Of a stretch of 34,293 nt of DNA, positions 14,750 to 22,404 are shown in pieces (positions within the stretch are counted from its first letter, which is position 1; every line of letters begins with the position of its first letter). Source of the stretch: an uncultured Acidobacteriota bacterium (GTDB lineage Bacteria > Acidobacteriota > CAIWXX01); contig CAIWXX010000095.1 in assembly GCA_903916735.1 (NCBI GenBank), positions 1-34,293 of the forward strand. Direction: 5' to 3'. A program made the position numbers and the translations under genes. Under the pieces are notes generated by a model. The model searched no databases and was not told the DNA's origin. It saw only the letters and a list, made by a program, of their open reading frames with translations.

Positions 14750-16144
14750 ATGCGCATAGTGCTTGCAGATCTGGATGGGACAGATGGTTTTGTCAGCAAG
14801 GACACTGTAGCGGGGGGGTTTGGCTCGAGGTTCATCCCATTCTCTCGAGTGACCCGAGTAATTTATTACATGAAGCGGCGATATCATGAAATGCCTAGCA
14901 TGCAGATGGCCTATCTGGCAGCCATCGCAAGCACAGCCGGGCATGAGGTCCTCTGGACACGGGACGAATTCATCGATGGAGACGTGGCGATAGTATTATC
15001 TTCGTTGGTTGATTTCCGCCATGAAATCGCCTGGGCAGATGCTATGCGCACGCGAGGAGTCCGAGTTGGTTTTATAGGACTCGCTGCATCGAAAATCCCG
15101 GACATATTCGCGGAGCATGCTGATTTTGTCATAATGGGAGAGCCGGAAAGTGCTATGAGGCGCCTCGTTCAAGGCGAGAAACTCAGCGGTCTCTGCGAAA
15201 GCGAGCCCATCGAGAACCTGAATACGCTACCGTTTCCGCGTTGGGATCTCGTTCTAGACGGATATCGGCAGCGCAGCCTCAGTTTCTCGGCCCGGGCGGT
15301 TGGGGGAGGATTTCCCTTGCAAACAAGTCGCGGATGCCGGGAATTCTGCACCTATTGCCCGCATCGCATTCTCGCCGGGTATCGTTCTCGATCCATCCAA
15401 AGCGTTATTAATGAGCTCGAACAGCTCTGTGATCGCTTCCGGCGGCCGCAGGTCAAATTTCGCGATCCCGTATTTACGGAAGATCGTGATCGCTGCCTAG
15501 CGATCTGCGATGAGATTCAAGCTCGAGGGCTCGATCTTCGTTTCGAGTGTGAAACCCGGCTGGATCGAGTCGACACGGATTTGCTCGATAAAATGTACAA
15601 AGCCGGGCTCAGGGTGCTGAGCTTCGGCGTCGAATCCGTTTCTGCGGAATCGCTGAGCAGGGTTGGGCGGAGGCCGGTTCCGGAGGCCCACCAGCGCTCT
15701 CTGGTCGAGTATTGCCGACGTCGGGGCATCTTAACGGCTGCGTTTTATATACTTGGCCTGCTCGATGATGATTGGACATCGATCTCCGCGACGATCGACT
15801 TCGCCTGCGATCTCGGTTCGACACTTGCTCAGTTCAAACTGCTGACCCCTTACCCGGGCACACCTTTCTGGAAACAGGTCGAGCCACTTGTTTATGAAAA
15901 AGATTGGCAGAAATTCGATGGGTTTACTCCGACCTTCAAGCACCCGAATCTAACAGCCACTGAACTGAAATTTCTGCTAGGAGCCGCCTATACGCATTTC
16001 TATATGCGGCCTTCCTATCTCGCCAACTACCTCAAGATTCACAATACTCACGTACGACAAGTGATCGGAAAGATGGATGATAAGGTTATCGCTCTGCACG
16101 CACATTATGAAATTCAACATATGTCGAGGCCGGTGACATGTTAG
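14750..16144 (+). CDS. B12-binding-type radical SAM enzyme
   Basis: The 464-residue protein has an N-terminal cobalamin-binding-like Rossmann region (about 1-150, including VRVGFIGLAASKIPDIF and FVIMGEPE), but no DxHxxG motif. The radical SAM core follows, with CREFCTYC giving the cluster ligands C196, C200 and C203. Further motifs are FECETRLDRV, LRVLSFGVESVSAESL and FYILGLLDDD. A C-terminal helical part of about 90 residues completes it. Enzymes of this class methylate, cyclise or rearrange sp2/sp3 carbons of lipids and sugars. A GAGG ribosome-binding site precedes the ATG. Its stop overlaps the start of a DegT-type aminotransferase by 7 nt, so the two are likely to act on one substrate. 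Confidence 0.88.
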   Translation: MRIVLADLDGTDGFVSKDTVAGGFGSRFIPFSRVTRVIYYMKRRYHEMPSMQMAYLAAIASTAGHEVLWTRDEFIDGDVAIVLSSLVDFRHEIAWADAMRTRGVRVGFIGLAASKIPDIFAEHADFVIMGEPESAMRRLVQGEKLSGLCESEPIENLNTLPFPRWDLVLDGYRQRSLSFSARAVGGGFPLQTSRGCREFCTYCPHRILAGYRSRSIQSVINELEQLCDRFRRPQVKFRDPVFTEDRDRCLAICDEIQARGLDLRFECETRLDRVDTDLLDKMYKAGLRVLSFGVESVSAESLSRVGRRPVPEAHQRSLVEYCRRRGILTAAFYILGLLDDDWTSISATIDFACDLGSTLAQFKLLTPYPGTPFWKQVEPLVYEKDWQKFDGFTPTFKHPNLTATELKFLLGAAYTHFYMRPSYLANYLKIHNTHVRQVIGKMDDKVIALHAHYEIQHMSRPVTC

Positions 16145-17394
16145 AGGCCATTTCCCGTTACGGCGCCCGTATCATATCCAACACCGAACAGACCATCGCC
16201 GCTTGCCGTGGACGCGGGGAGCTGATACAGGGGCCGCAGATTTCAGAATTCGAACGAGCCTTCGAAAAATTTCATGGATGCGGCCGTGCCATTTCGGCTT
16301 CCTATGGGCGAATGGCCTTCTTTTATCTCCTCAAAGCATTCGATTTCCCCCCCGGCTCCGAGATCGTGTTCCCTGCACTCACATTCTGGGTCGTACCTGA
16401 ACTGGCGAAAGTCTCCGGCCTGAAAATTGTTTTCGCGGATGTCGATCCCGCGACGTATACACTGGATCCAGCCTCGCTGGAGCGAGTCATCACCGACAGG
16501 ACTCGCGCCGTCGTGCCGACTCACCTCTATGGACTGTCATGCGATATGGACAAAATCCTGTCGATTGCTGCCCGGCATCGGCTGGCGGTCATCGAAGACT
16601 GCGCTCACGCTTTAGGTGCGACCTATCGAGGGCGGCTGGTTGGAACACTCGGAGATGCGAGCTTCTTCAGTTTTCAGACGCTGAAGCCGTTGAATACGTA
16701 TGGAGGCGGAATGGCGCTCATCCATGATCCGGCGATCGCCGATCGAGTCGCCGGCTTCGTTTCGGCGGAAAAATGGCCGGATGAGAAACGGGTGCTTGGC
16801 CGGCTGGGGTCTGGACGATGGCAGAGAAGGATGATTCGTCCCGGCGTCTTCACCTACACCGCCTTCCCAATTCTTTGGGCGGCGTCGTGGTTCATGGCAC
16901 GGCCCGATGTCTATCTTTGGGAAAAAATCCGTCCCCTGAGCCCTCTACCGGATTCCTATATCGAACGCTATTCCAATGTCCAAGCGGCCATCGGGTTGGC
17001 TGGGCTGAGCCGGTTGGCAGATTGGAACTCTGCAACGCAGGCCCATGCGCGGGTCATGAATGAAGCGTTGCAGGGTCTCGTCGGTGTACAGGCACCTATC
17101 GTGCCGCCTGAACAGACTCACGCCTATTATCAATATTGCGTTTATGGCCCTGATCGCGATGATATTCTACGCCGATGCATCAAGAGAGGGGTTGATGTTG
17201 AAATCCTTCATGTCGATGTCTGTTCGCAGCTGGCTCTTTTCGGAGATGCACAGGGCAAGATGCCGGGCGCTGAACGTGCGGCCGATGCTTTTCAGGTTCC
17301 AGTGTACGAATCCCTCACCGATGAGCAGGTTCATCGCGTGTCCGACGTGGTTCGAGATGTCCTGGTGAAAAAGCAAGAAGTCTCCAGGGTCTGA
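16138..17394 (+). CDS. DegT/DnrJ/EryC1-family PLP-dependent aminotransferase
   Basis: The 418-residue product is a fold-type I aminotransferase of the sugar-aminating family. VIEDCAHALG (residues 151-160) supplies the PLP-binding D154, and the SFFSFQTLKPLNTYGGGM segment carries the Schiff-base lysine K183. These enzymes transfer an amino group from glutamate to a keto-sugar nucleotide, or act on related cyclitols. The C-terminus is longer than in many family members and includes an unusual hydrophobic insertion (FTYTAFPILWAASWFMA, about 238-254). The start overlaps the radical SAM stop by 7 nt (ATGTTAG), indicating translational coupling. The joint product is probably an unusual amino-sugar or amino-lipid, but this is inference. 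Confidence 0.9.
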   Translation: MLEAISRYGARIISNTEQTIAACRGRGELIQGPQISEFERAFEKFHGCGRAISASYGRMAFFYLLKAFDFPPGSEIVFPALTFWVVPELAKVSGLKIVFADVDPATYTLDPASLERVITDRTRAVVPTHLYGLSCDMDKILSIAARHRLAVIEDCAHALGATYRGRLVGTLGDASFFSFQTLKPLNTYGGGMALIHDPAIADRVAGFVSAEKWPDEKRVLGRLGSGRWQRRMIRPGVFTYTAFPILWAASWFMARPDVYLWEKIRPLSPLPDSYIERYSNVQAAIGLAGLSRLADWNSATQAHARVMNEALQGLVGVQAPIVPPEQTHAYYQYCVYGPDRDDILRRCIKRGVDVEILHVDVCSQLALFGDAQGKMPGAERAADAFQVPVYESLTDEQVHRVSDVVRDVLVKKQEVSRV

Positions 17395-17408
17395 CCGGCG
17401 ATCTGATT

Positions 17409-17975
17409 GTGAACATTAATGGCTGGCCGAGTGAGCTCGCTTATTTCATCGTTTTCATTGCGGCTGCAATTGAAGGGGAAGTGGTATTTGTCACAGCAAG
17501 CGTTCTTGTAAGCCTGGGCCGGCTCGATGCCGTCGGCGTCCTTGTCGCCGGCGCGCTCGGCGGTTCAGCAGGCGATCAATTCTACTTTTATGCATTTCGT
17601 GGACGCCTCAGTCGCTGGCTCTCTCGATTTCCTTCCATTGCCCGGCGACAGAATGCCGTCAGTTCTCGGGTGAAACAACATTCCAATATCCTGATTCTTG
17701 CATCCCGTTTCCTGCCGGGGCTCAGAATCGCGATACCGATCGCTTGCGCTTATGCACATGTGCCGGCCTTTAGGTTTTCAACCCTCAACCTTATCAGCGC
17801 GTTTGGATGGGCCGGCACCATCATGCTCATCGTTGCCTATGGCGGGCCGGTGTGGATGGCTCGGATTGGGCTCCCAGGATGGTGGGGAATCCTGGTGCCG
17901 GCTGTATTCATGGTTCTCTTTTTCAGATGGCTTGGCCGAGCTTCCACTCAACTTGAAGATCCCAACGCAGAATAA
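17409..17975 (+). CDS. DedA-family membrane protein
   Basis: Starting with GTG at 17409, the 188-residue protein has about five hydrophobic segments. It carries the DedA hallmarks: an acidic residue in the first helix region (AAAIEGEVVFV), GALGGSAGDQFYFYAFRG, and the arginine-containing SRFLPGLRIAIP. DedA proteins include undecaprenyl-phosphate and phosphatidylethanolamine translocases, so a role in recycling the polyprenyl carrier used by the surrounding glycan genes is attractive. It follows the aminotransferase gene after 14 nt and is likely the last gene of that operon. Confidence 0.8.
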   Translation: MNINGWPSELAYFIVFIAAAIEGEVVFVTASVLVSLGRLDAVGVLVAGALGGSAGDQFYFYAFRGRLSRWLSRFPSIARRQNAVSSRVKQHSNILILASRFLPGLRIAIPIACAYAHVPAFRFSTLNLISAFGWAGTIMLIVAYGGPVWMARIGLPGWWGILVPAVFMVLFFRWLGRASTQLEDPNAE

Positions 17976-18113
17976 GCCGACTCTGAACAGCGAGGTGCTG
18001 GAAAAGGTGAGGTCATTTAGTGCCTAAACGGCGAAATGTCGACACGAAATGGCAAGATCTTCGGAACATGCAAGATCCCATGCGAACCGGCCATTGCCGG
18101 CGCACTACCTTCC

Positions 18114-18149
18114 GTTCCTGCATTCCTCCCTTCCTGGCTTCCTGAGAGG
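18114..18149. repeat. Intergenic repeat, copy 2
   Basis: This is a near-copy of 14282-14317: TTCCTGCATTCCT, CTTCCTGGC and TCCTGAGAG are shared in the same order and spacing. Both copies lie outside genes, about 3.8 kb apart in the same orientation. Flanking sequence does not match. Confidence 0.55.
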
Positions 18150-18322
18150 GCCGGAGTCACGGGTGGTGCGGCCACCATCTTTGGTTCTGGCTCTGCCAGG
18201 TTAGGGATGCAAGTTTTTGGAGAAATTTGACTGTCTTGAGCCTTTTCGTTCACAACTTGAAGGAAAGACGGCAATTTCTGACAAACACGTTCATGCCGAA
18301 GATTGCGTTCCAGTGAGGAAGC

Positions 18323-18538
18323 ATGCCTGAAGAAAAGAAGAGAGAAGTGGAAAGCAGGTTGATGCGTACTCGTCCAAGATCGATCGATATGGAAAAGAGA
18401 GAGCGAAAATCGAACTGGATGCAAGAAATTTTGAAAGCACGCGAGATGAGGCGCGACAGCATTCGCGGGCCTTTGGAGTCGCTGTCATCTACCAGGGCTT
18501 CTTCCAGTCTGGCGACGCATTTTCCAGATGCGTCATAA
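18323..18538 (+). CDS. Possible small, highly charged protein (71 aa)
   Basis: The ATG at 18323 is preceded by GAGGAAGC, a fair ribosome-binding site. The product starts MPEEKKREVESRLMRTRPRS and remains rich in Lys, Arg and Glu, without a recognisable domain. An opposing 166-codon frame covers the same bases, so coding status is uncertain. It could be a small RNA-binding or regulatory protein, or a chance frame. Confidence 0.25.
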   Translation: MPEEKKREVESRLMRTRPRSIDMEKRERKSNWMQEILKAREMRRDSIRGPLESLSSTRASSSLATHFPDAS

Positions 18539-18544
18539 GGACTA

Positions 18545-18586
18545 TTTCCAACAATTTTCGGGACTTTCCCACAAGAATTTCCAATA
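18545..18586 (+). promoter_or_regulatory. Three TTTCC-type direct repeats upstream of the sigma-factor gene
   Basis: TTTCCAACAA (18545-18554), TTTCCCACAA (18565-18574) and TTTCCAATA (18578-18586) lie in the same orientation. The sigma-factor start is 72-111 nt further on. They could be operator half-sites; the spacings of 20 and 13 nt are not uniform. Confidence 0.3.
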
Positions 18587-18696
18587 CCTTTCGACTCGTT
18601 TTCAGGTAAACTAGAGAGAGCATTCGTGATGCCTTCTCCGAGGGCCGGCTGGGCCCGATGGAACCTTTTGGCGGGCGTTTCCGTTTGGATAGGTGG

Positions 18697-19281
18697 ATGA
18701 TGAATGAAGAAACCCTGAACGATAGGGAACTCGTTCGGAGATGCCTTCAAAGAGATGAGGATGCGTGGCGAATGCTTATCAAAAAGTACCAGCGAAGGGT
18801 TTACAACCTCTGCTATCAGTTTTTCGGACGAGCGGGGAGGGCTGAGGAGATGACCCAGGAGGTTTTCATGAGATTGTACGGGTCGCTAAACCGGTACAAC
18901 TTCGAGATGGAGTTTCCGACATGGTTGATGTCGGTCGCCAGAAACCTCTGCATCGATTTTTATCGGCATCATAAGAAGGAGAAATTCGTGGATATCGACG
19001 TCGTTGCCGCATTGCCTGCGCCGAATGGCGATGGGCCTGCTGCCGAGTACGAGCGCAGTGAAGCTCACCGGACGATCCACGAGGGGTTGCTTCGATTGAG
19101 CGACGACCTCCGGATGGCCGTGATCCTACGAGATATCCAGGGTTACAGTTACGACGAAATCGCGGCGGTTTTGAGCGCGCCTCTGGGGACTGTGAAATCC
19201 AGAATCAATAGAGGCCGTTTGGAATTGGCTCGAATGCTCATGGCCCAGCGAGAGGCCGGTGAGCTTGGAGGAACGGCATGA
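18697..19281 (+). CDS. ECF (group 4) RNA polymerase sigma factor
   Basis: The 194-residue protein has only sigma regions 2 and 4. Region 2 (about 25-92) includes AEEMTQEVFMRLYGSL and FPTWLMSVARNLCIDFYR. Region 4 (about 130-182) includes YSYDEIAAVLSAPLGTVKSRINRGR, its DNA-binding helix-turn-helix. An ATG at 18658 would add 13 residues; I prefer 18697/18700 because family members begin just before the DRELVRRC segment and an AGGTGG lies alongside. The next gene, an anti-sigma factor, starts within its stop codon (ATGA, 19278-19281). The pair should control an envelope-stress regulon, probably including this operon. Confidence 0.9.
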   Translation: MMNEETLNDRELVRRCLQRDEDAWRMLIKKYQRRVYNLCYQFFGRAGRAEEMTQEVFMRLYGSLNRYNFEMEFPTWLMSVARNLCIDFYRHHKKEKFVDIDVVAALPAPNGDGPAAEYERSEAHRTIHEGLLRLSDDLRMAVILRDIQGYSYDEIAAVLSAPLGTVKSRINRGRLELARMLMAQREAGELGGTA

Positions 19282-19886
19282 ATTGCAAACAGGTACAGGA
19301 TCTCCTGCCGGAATTCGTTGACCGGCAGCTCAAGCAGACTTTCCTGGCCGGTGTCGAAACCCACCTCAAAGCCTGCTCGGAATGCGAGACTCTTCTCACG
19401 ATCTATCGGCAGAATATGCAGCTCCTCGGGAGTTTCCCCGAGGTCGAGCCGCCACCCGATCTGGTGGAAAAAATAGTCCGGCGGACGGCCAAGCCGGCTG
19501 GTTTCCTGGCTCTCATGGAACGATATCTTCGGCTCCCAGCGCCGGTTCTTCTGCCTGCCGTCTCGGCATTGCTGATCCTTCTTCTTGGCCCGGCGTTCCT
19601 TCAAATGAACACGGTGCCGAGTCGGTCGGCCAACAAATATATCCACCGGGCCTGGTCTTACTCCACGCGGCTCTACGGCAAGGCCGAAGGCATGGGGCAG
19701 GAAATCGCGACGTTCAAGAACATCTTTATGCTGATCCTCGACCGTCGCGTTGAAAAGGTACAGGAAGAACTCGAAAACTATCGGAAGCAGAAAAACGACC
19801 AACAGAGTTCTCAAACGAGCTATATCACATGCGATGGGAACGGGTCTCATCAAGGAGCGATAAACCATGTATTGCATGAATCATGA
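19278..19886 (+). CDS. zf-HC2 anti-sigma factor with one membrane helix
   Basis: The 202-residue protein begins with a zinc-binding anti-sigma domain: C3, then H29, C33 and C36 in VETHLKACSECE. A hydrophobic segment at about residues 69-90 (VLLPAVSALLILLLG) places the zinc domain in the cytoplasm and the remaining 110 residues outside. The C-terminal third is charged and coiled-coil-like (VEKVQEELENYRKQ). It is coupled to the sigma gene by an ATGA overlap and shares its last 20 nt with the next gene. It should hold the sigma factor inactive until an envelope signal arrives. Confidence 0.85.
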   Translation: MNCKQVQDLLPEFVDRQLKQTFLAGVETHLKACSECETLLTIYRQNMQLLGSFPEVEPPPDLVEKIVRRTAKPAGFLALMERYLRLPAPVLLPAVSALLILLLGPAFLQMNTVPSRSANKYIHRAWSYSTRLYGKAEGMGQEIATFKNIFMLILDRRVEKVQEELENYRKQKNDQQSSQTSYITCDGNGSHQGAINHVLHES

Positions 19887-20502
19887 AACAGTCGAGAGTG
19901 TCACACTCTGCCACTCGTGCGGACGTCCGATCTGCCAGCAGTGCCAGCATGATGTGAAGGGGGTCAATTACTGCCCCGAATGTCTGGCACAGGCAATGGA
20001 GAAGCCGAAGCCCGCGCCGATTCCGCCGAAAACACCCGGCTTGGCCGCATTTTTGGCGGCCGTGGTTCCAGGCCTCGGCGCCATTTACAACGGGCAGTAC
20101 ATCAAAGCCGTTGCATTCCTTGCCATCTTCGCAGGGATCATCCAGGGCCTGACGAATGTGAGCGGTCCTGGGGAAGCGGTCTTTCTAAGTATCGCGTTGG
20201 CTTGCTTCTGGTTCTACATGCTCTTTGATGCTTACCGCTCCGCCCAGGCGATCAATGAGAAACCAGTCGATGCATCCTCCACGATTCCAACAACAACCAA
20301 TGGTGATCGCGAATCACTGACAGGCGGAATCGTCATTGCTGCCATCGGCTTGCTGTTTCAGCTTAATAATTTCGAGATACACATTTTCAGAAACGTGTTG
20401 AAGCTTTGGCCGCTTGTGATCATCATTATCGGTATCATTATGCTTAAAAATTACTTCGCTGAAGCTAAAGCGAAGGACGAGGAGGGGAAAGAAAATGTCT
20501 AA
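19867..20502 (+). CDS. Zinc-finger / TM2-like / DUF5668-like membrane protein
   Basis: The 211-residue protein has a B-box-like cytosolic zinc finger (C3, H6, C15, C18, C23, C26, C36, C39). A proline-rich linker leads to a TM2-like hairpin (about 55-118, with AAVVPGLGAIYNGQYIKA). Two further helices (about 150-192) contain GGIVIAAIGLLFQLNN and KLWPLVIIIIGI, as in the LiaF/LiaI transmembrane family DUF5668. An AAGGAG ribosome-binding site lies within the end of the anti-sigma gene. It overlaps the next gene by 8 nt. Its job is not known; position and architecture suggest a membrane sensor or scaffold feeding the anti-sigma factor. Confidence 0.8.
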   Translation: MYCMNHETVESVTLCHSCGRPICQQCQHDVKGVNYCPECLAQAMEKPKPAPIPPKTPGLAAFLAAVVPGLGAIYNGQYIKAVAFLAIFAGIIQGLTNVSGPGEAVFLSIALACFWFYMLFDAYRSAQAINEKPVDASSTIPTTTNGDRESLTGGIVIAAIGLLFQLNNFEIHIFRNVLKLWPLVIIIIGIIMLKNYFAEAKAKDEEGKENV

Positions 20503-20701
20503 ACTAAGATCGATTGATTCGCTGGTATTCGGAATTGTCCTTCTCCTGCTCGGAACGGTCATTCTACTGCAGAACCTTGGGGTGGACTTTGACCTCTGGT
20601 ACTACGTCGCCAAGTTCTGGCCGATGATTCTGATCGTTTACGGGTTGCTGAAGGTTATGCGGGCTCTTCAACAGAGGACAGGCGGCAATGAAAGCGCGTG
20701 A
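20495..20701 (+). CDS. Small LiaF/LiaI-like (DUF5668-type) membrane protein
   Basis: This 68-residue protein consists of two helices (about 9-27 and 36-56), with LVFGIVLLLLGTVILLQNLG and KFWPMILIVYGLLK. It repeats the C-terminal hairpin of the preceding protein, suggesting duplication of a module. A strong GAGGAGGGG ribosome-binding site lies upstream. It overlaps the gene before it by 8 nt and the gene after it by 14 nt. By analogy with LiaI/LiaF it may act in membrane-stress sensing. Confidence 0.8.
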   Translation: MSKLRSIDSLVFGIVLLLLGTVILLQNLGVDFDLWYYVAKFWPMILIVYGLLKVMRALQQRTGGNESA

Positions 20702-22085
20702 AATCGTCTTTGTCATCCTCGTCGTCCTCTTCGGACTATCGATCCAGAGCTTCGTTGGATTCAATCCATCTCCGTACTTTCACATCGATACGGACTGGGA
20801 TCAGGATCGGTACCGTGAGTACACGGAAACGAAAGAGGTGGCGGCGGATGCGAAGCTCCCGATCCTATTTGAAAATGCCTACGGTGATGTGACGATTCGC
20901 GGATGGGATGAGCCACGGATTTCGATTCTCTTGAGGAAGCGCGTGTGCATGCGTGAAGAGGAAAAAGCGCGGGCTGAAGCGGACCGGATCCACATTGTGG
21001 CCGAGCCGAAATCCGGGGAGATGTATCTCGGCAGCAACCGATCCAAGGAAAATAGAATCGGCACGAACCTGCAGACGGATTTCGAAGTGACAATTCCCAA
21101 TTCGATCTTTCTCAAAATTGTGGGCGAACATGGGGATTTCAAAATTCAGAACTTGAAATCGGCTGGAGTTGATCTGGCGATTGCCTATGGAGACCTTGAT
21201 ATGAAGAATATCGAGGGCAATACGACGATCCGGAATGATCATTCCGAAATATCCCTCAACGGACTGGCTGGAAATCTCCTCCTTGATGATACATACGATG
21301 ACCTGACGCTCATCCGGATCAGTGGCGATGCCAAAGTGAAAAACACTCATGGGGATGTGGATATAGAAAATGTCGGAGGAGGGCTGGATCTGATCGCGGA
21401 TTACGGCGATATCGTGCTGAAGCAAGTTGCCAAGGATGTGACGGTGGCAGGCGACCACTCTTCCGTGCAGCTCAATGATTGCCTTGGCAACGCCACAATC
21501 AATAACAGCTATGAAAGCATTGATGTGACGAAGGTCAGTGGAAAGCTCAATGCCACCGGGGATCATAGCCCGGTCACTTTCAAAGATATCGGCGATGCCG
21601 TCAAAATTCAAACGAGTTACGACGAAATCGATGGCGCCCGGATCAAGGGGCCCTTGACCGTTCAGGGTGATCGTGCGTCGGTGAATTTGAAAAATCTTGA
21701 GGCCGGCTGCACGGTTAATACGACGAATGAGGATGTGACGATCGTCGATTTCGTGGGGAAGATCGACATCACTGCGCCTCATGGGAGTTGCCGTTTGAGG
21801 GCCAGCATACCGCCATCGTCGCCGATCGCGGTACATTCCGACAACGGCGACATTCGGATTGTTCTTCCGCCAAACTCCCAATTTCAGTTTCTCGCGGAAA
21901 CTGTCTCTGCCGAAATTAAATGCCGCTACCCCAGCATGAATACATATCGCACGGATGAGAATCAGCGCGTCCGCGTGACCGGCTCTTCTGGAGGCCAGGC
22001 TCGTGGTCCGATGGTGGAACTACGAAGCACTTACGGCGACATCACGATTGTCGAGGCAGGGAAACAAGAGGACGAGGAGGAATGA
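20688..22085 (+). CDS. DUF4097-type beta-solenoid protein with an 18-residue Tyr/His repeat
   Basis: The 465-residue protein has a hydrophobic N-terminal segment (about 5-22; signal peptide or anchor), a preamble with one NAYGDVTI unit (Y65), then a long run of short beta-strand repeats. From residue 167 to 365 the same position recurs every 18 residues exactly: Y167, H185, Y203, H221, Y239, H257, Y275, H293, Y311, R329, N347, H365, with H148 one residue off. Tyr and His strictly alternate until the last three units. This fits a right-handed beta-solenoid facing the periplasm or surface. A last STYGDITI (Y449) precedes a short acidic tail. It ends the five-gene sigma operon and is followed directly by a terminator. 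DUF4097 proteins are called putative adhesins, but their function is unproven. Confidence 0.8.
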   Translation: MKAREIVFVILVVLFGLSIQSFVGFNPSPYFHIDTDWDQDRYREYTETKEVAADAKLPILFENAYGDVTIRGWDEPRISILLRKRVCMREEEKARAEADRIHIVAEPKSGEMYLGSNRSKENRIGTNLQTDFEVTIPNSIFLKIVGEHGDFKIQNLKSAGVDLAIAYGDLDMKNIEGNTTIRNDHSEISLNGLAGNLLLDDTYDDLTLIRISGDAKVKNTHGDVDIENVGGGLDLIADYGDIVLKQVAKDVTVAGDHSSVQLNDCLGNATINNSYESIDVTKVSGKLNATGDHSPVTFKDIGDAVKIQTSYDEIDGARIKGPLTVQGDRASVNLKNLEAGCTVNTTNEDVTIVDFVGKIDITAPHGSCRLRASIPPSSPIAVHSDNGDIRIVLPPNSQFQFLAETVSAEIKCRYPSMNTYRTDENQRVRVTGSSGGQARGPMVELRSTYGDITIVEAGKQEDEEE

Positions 22086-22113
22086 CGCAAGGGGCCGCTC
22101 CTTTTTCGCGTCA
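22083..22113 (+). terminator. Rho-independent terminator after the DUF4097 gene
   Basis: AAGGGG (22089-22094) pairs with CTCCTT around a 3-nt loop and runs into TTTTT (22102-22106). An outer TGACGC/GCGTCA stem (22083-22088 and 22108-22113) encloses it. It begins at the stop codon of the DUF4097 gene, closing the five-gene operon. Confidence 0.6.
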
Positions 22114-22404
22114 CATCGGGGCTCTGGCGTAGAACACTGCATCGGCGATGGCCTGCCAAGGGAGCCGGCCGGAAGCAGTGTGTGTGTATTTTCCATCTTT
22201 TGATTGAAGTCAATTCCAAGTTCGAGTAGCATAATTATCTTATGGAGCCTGCGCGTACGATTTTAATAGTTGCGTCGAAGAGGGATCCGGTGATGAGTAT
22301 GCTGAGAGCCATGAATGTGTTCGATGTCGTCTTCATGCAGGATAACAACTCCCTTGATTAAGGATCCCCTCGAAAAACACGATGTCGCACTAGATGACAG
22401 CAGG
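22114..22404 (+). other. Intergenic region before the GtrB-like gene
   Basis: About 290 bp. A 39-codon frame starts at 22242 and a CATAAT element lies at 22230-22235. No other gene was recognised. Confidence 0.4.
22242..22361 (+). CDS. Possible 39-residue leader or remnant ORF
   Basis: ATG at 22242 opens a frame whose product includes RTILIVASKRDPVMSML and then VFDVVFMQDN. It ends 43 nt before the GtrB-like start. There is no Shine-Dalgarno, but a CATAAT -10-like box ends 6 nt before the ATG, as in a leaderless gene. It looks like the first strand-helix-strand of a Rossmann-type domain, so it may be a decayed gene fragment or a leader peptide. Support is weak. Confidence 0.2.
   Translation: MEPARTILIVASKRDPVMSMLRAMNVFDVVFMQDNNSLD

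Larger units (their letters stand above)
17976..18657. other. Non-coding stretch between the DedA and sigma-factor genes
   Basis: About 680 bp. It holds the second copy of the intergenic repeat (18114-18149), a possible small charged ORF (18323-18538), and three TTTCC-type direct repeats just before the sigma-factor gene. No clear housekeeping promoter with both boxes was found. Confidence 0.5.

Noticed and set aside
18250-18750. 166-codon minus-strand frame before the sigma gene
   Set aside because: No ribosome-binding site or recognisable domain, and it runs into the sigma gene from the opposite strand.
20865-21881. 338-codon frame on the minus strand
   Set aside because: It lies wholly inside the DUF4097 gene and mirrors its 18-residue repeat; the plus frame has operon context, a ribosome-binding site and a signal segment.
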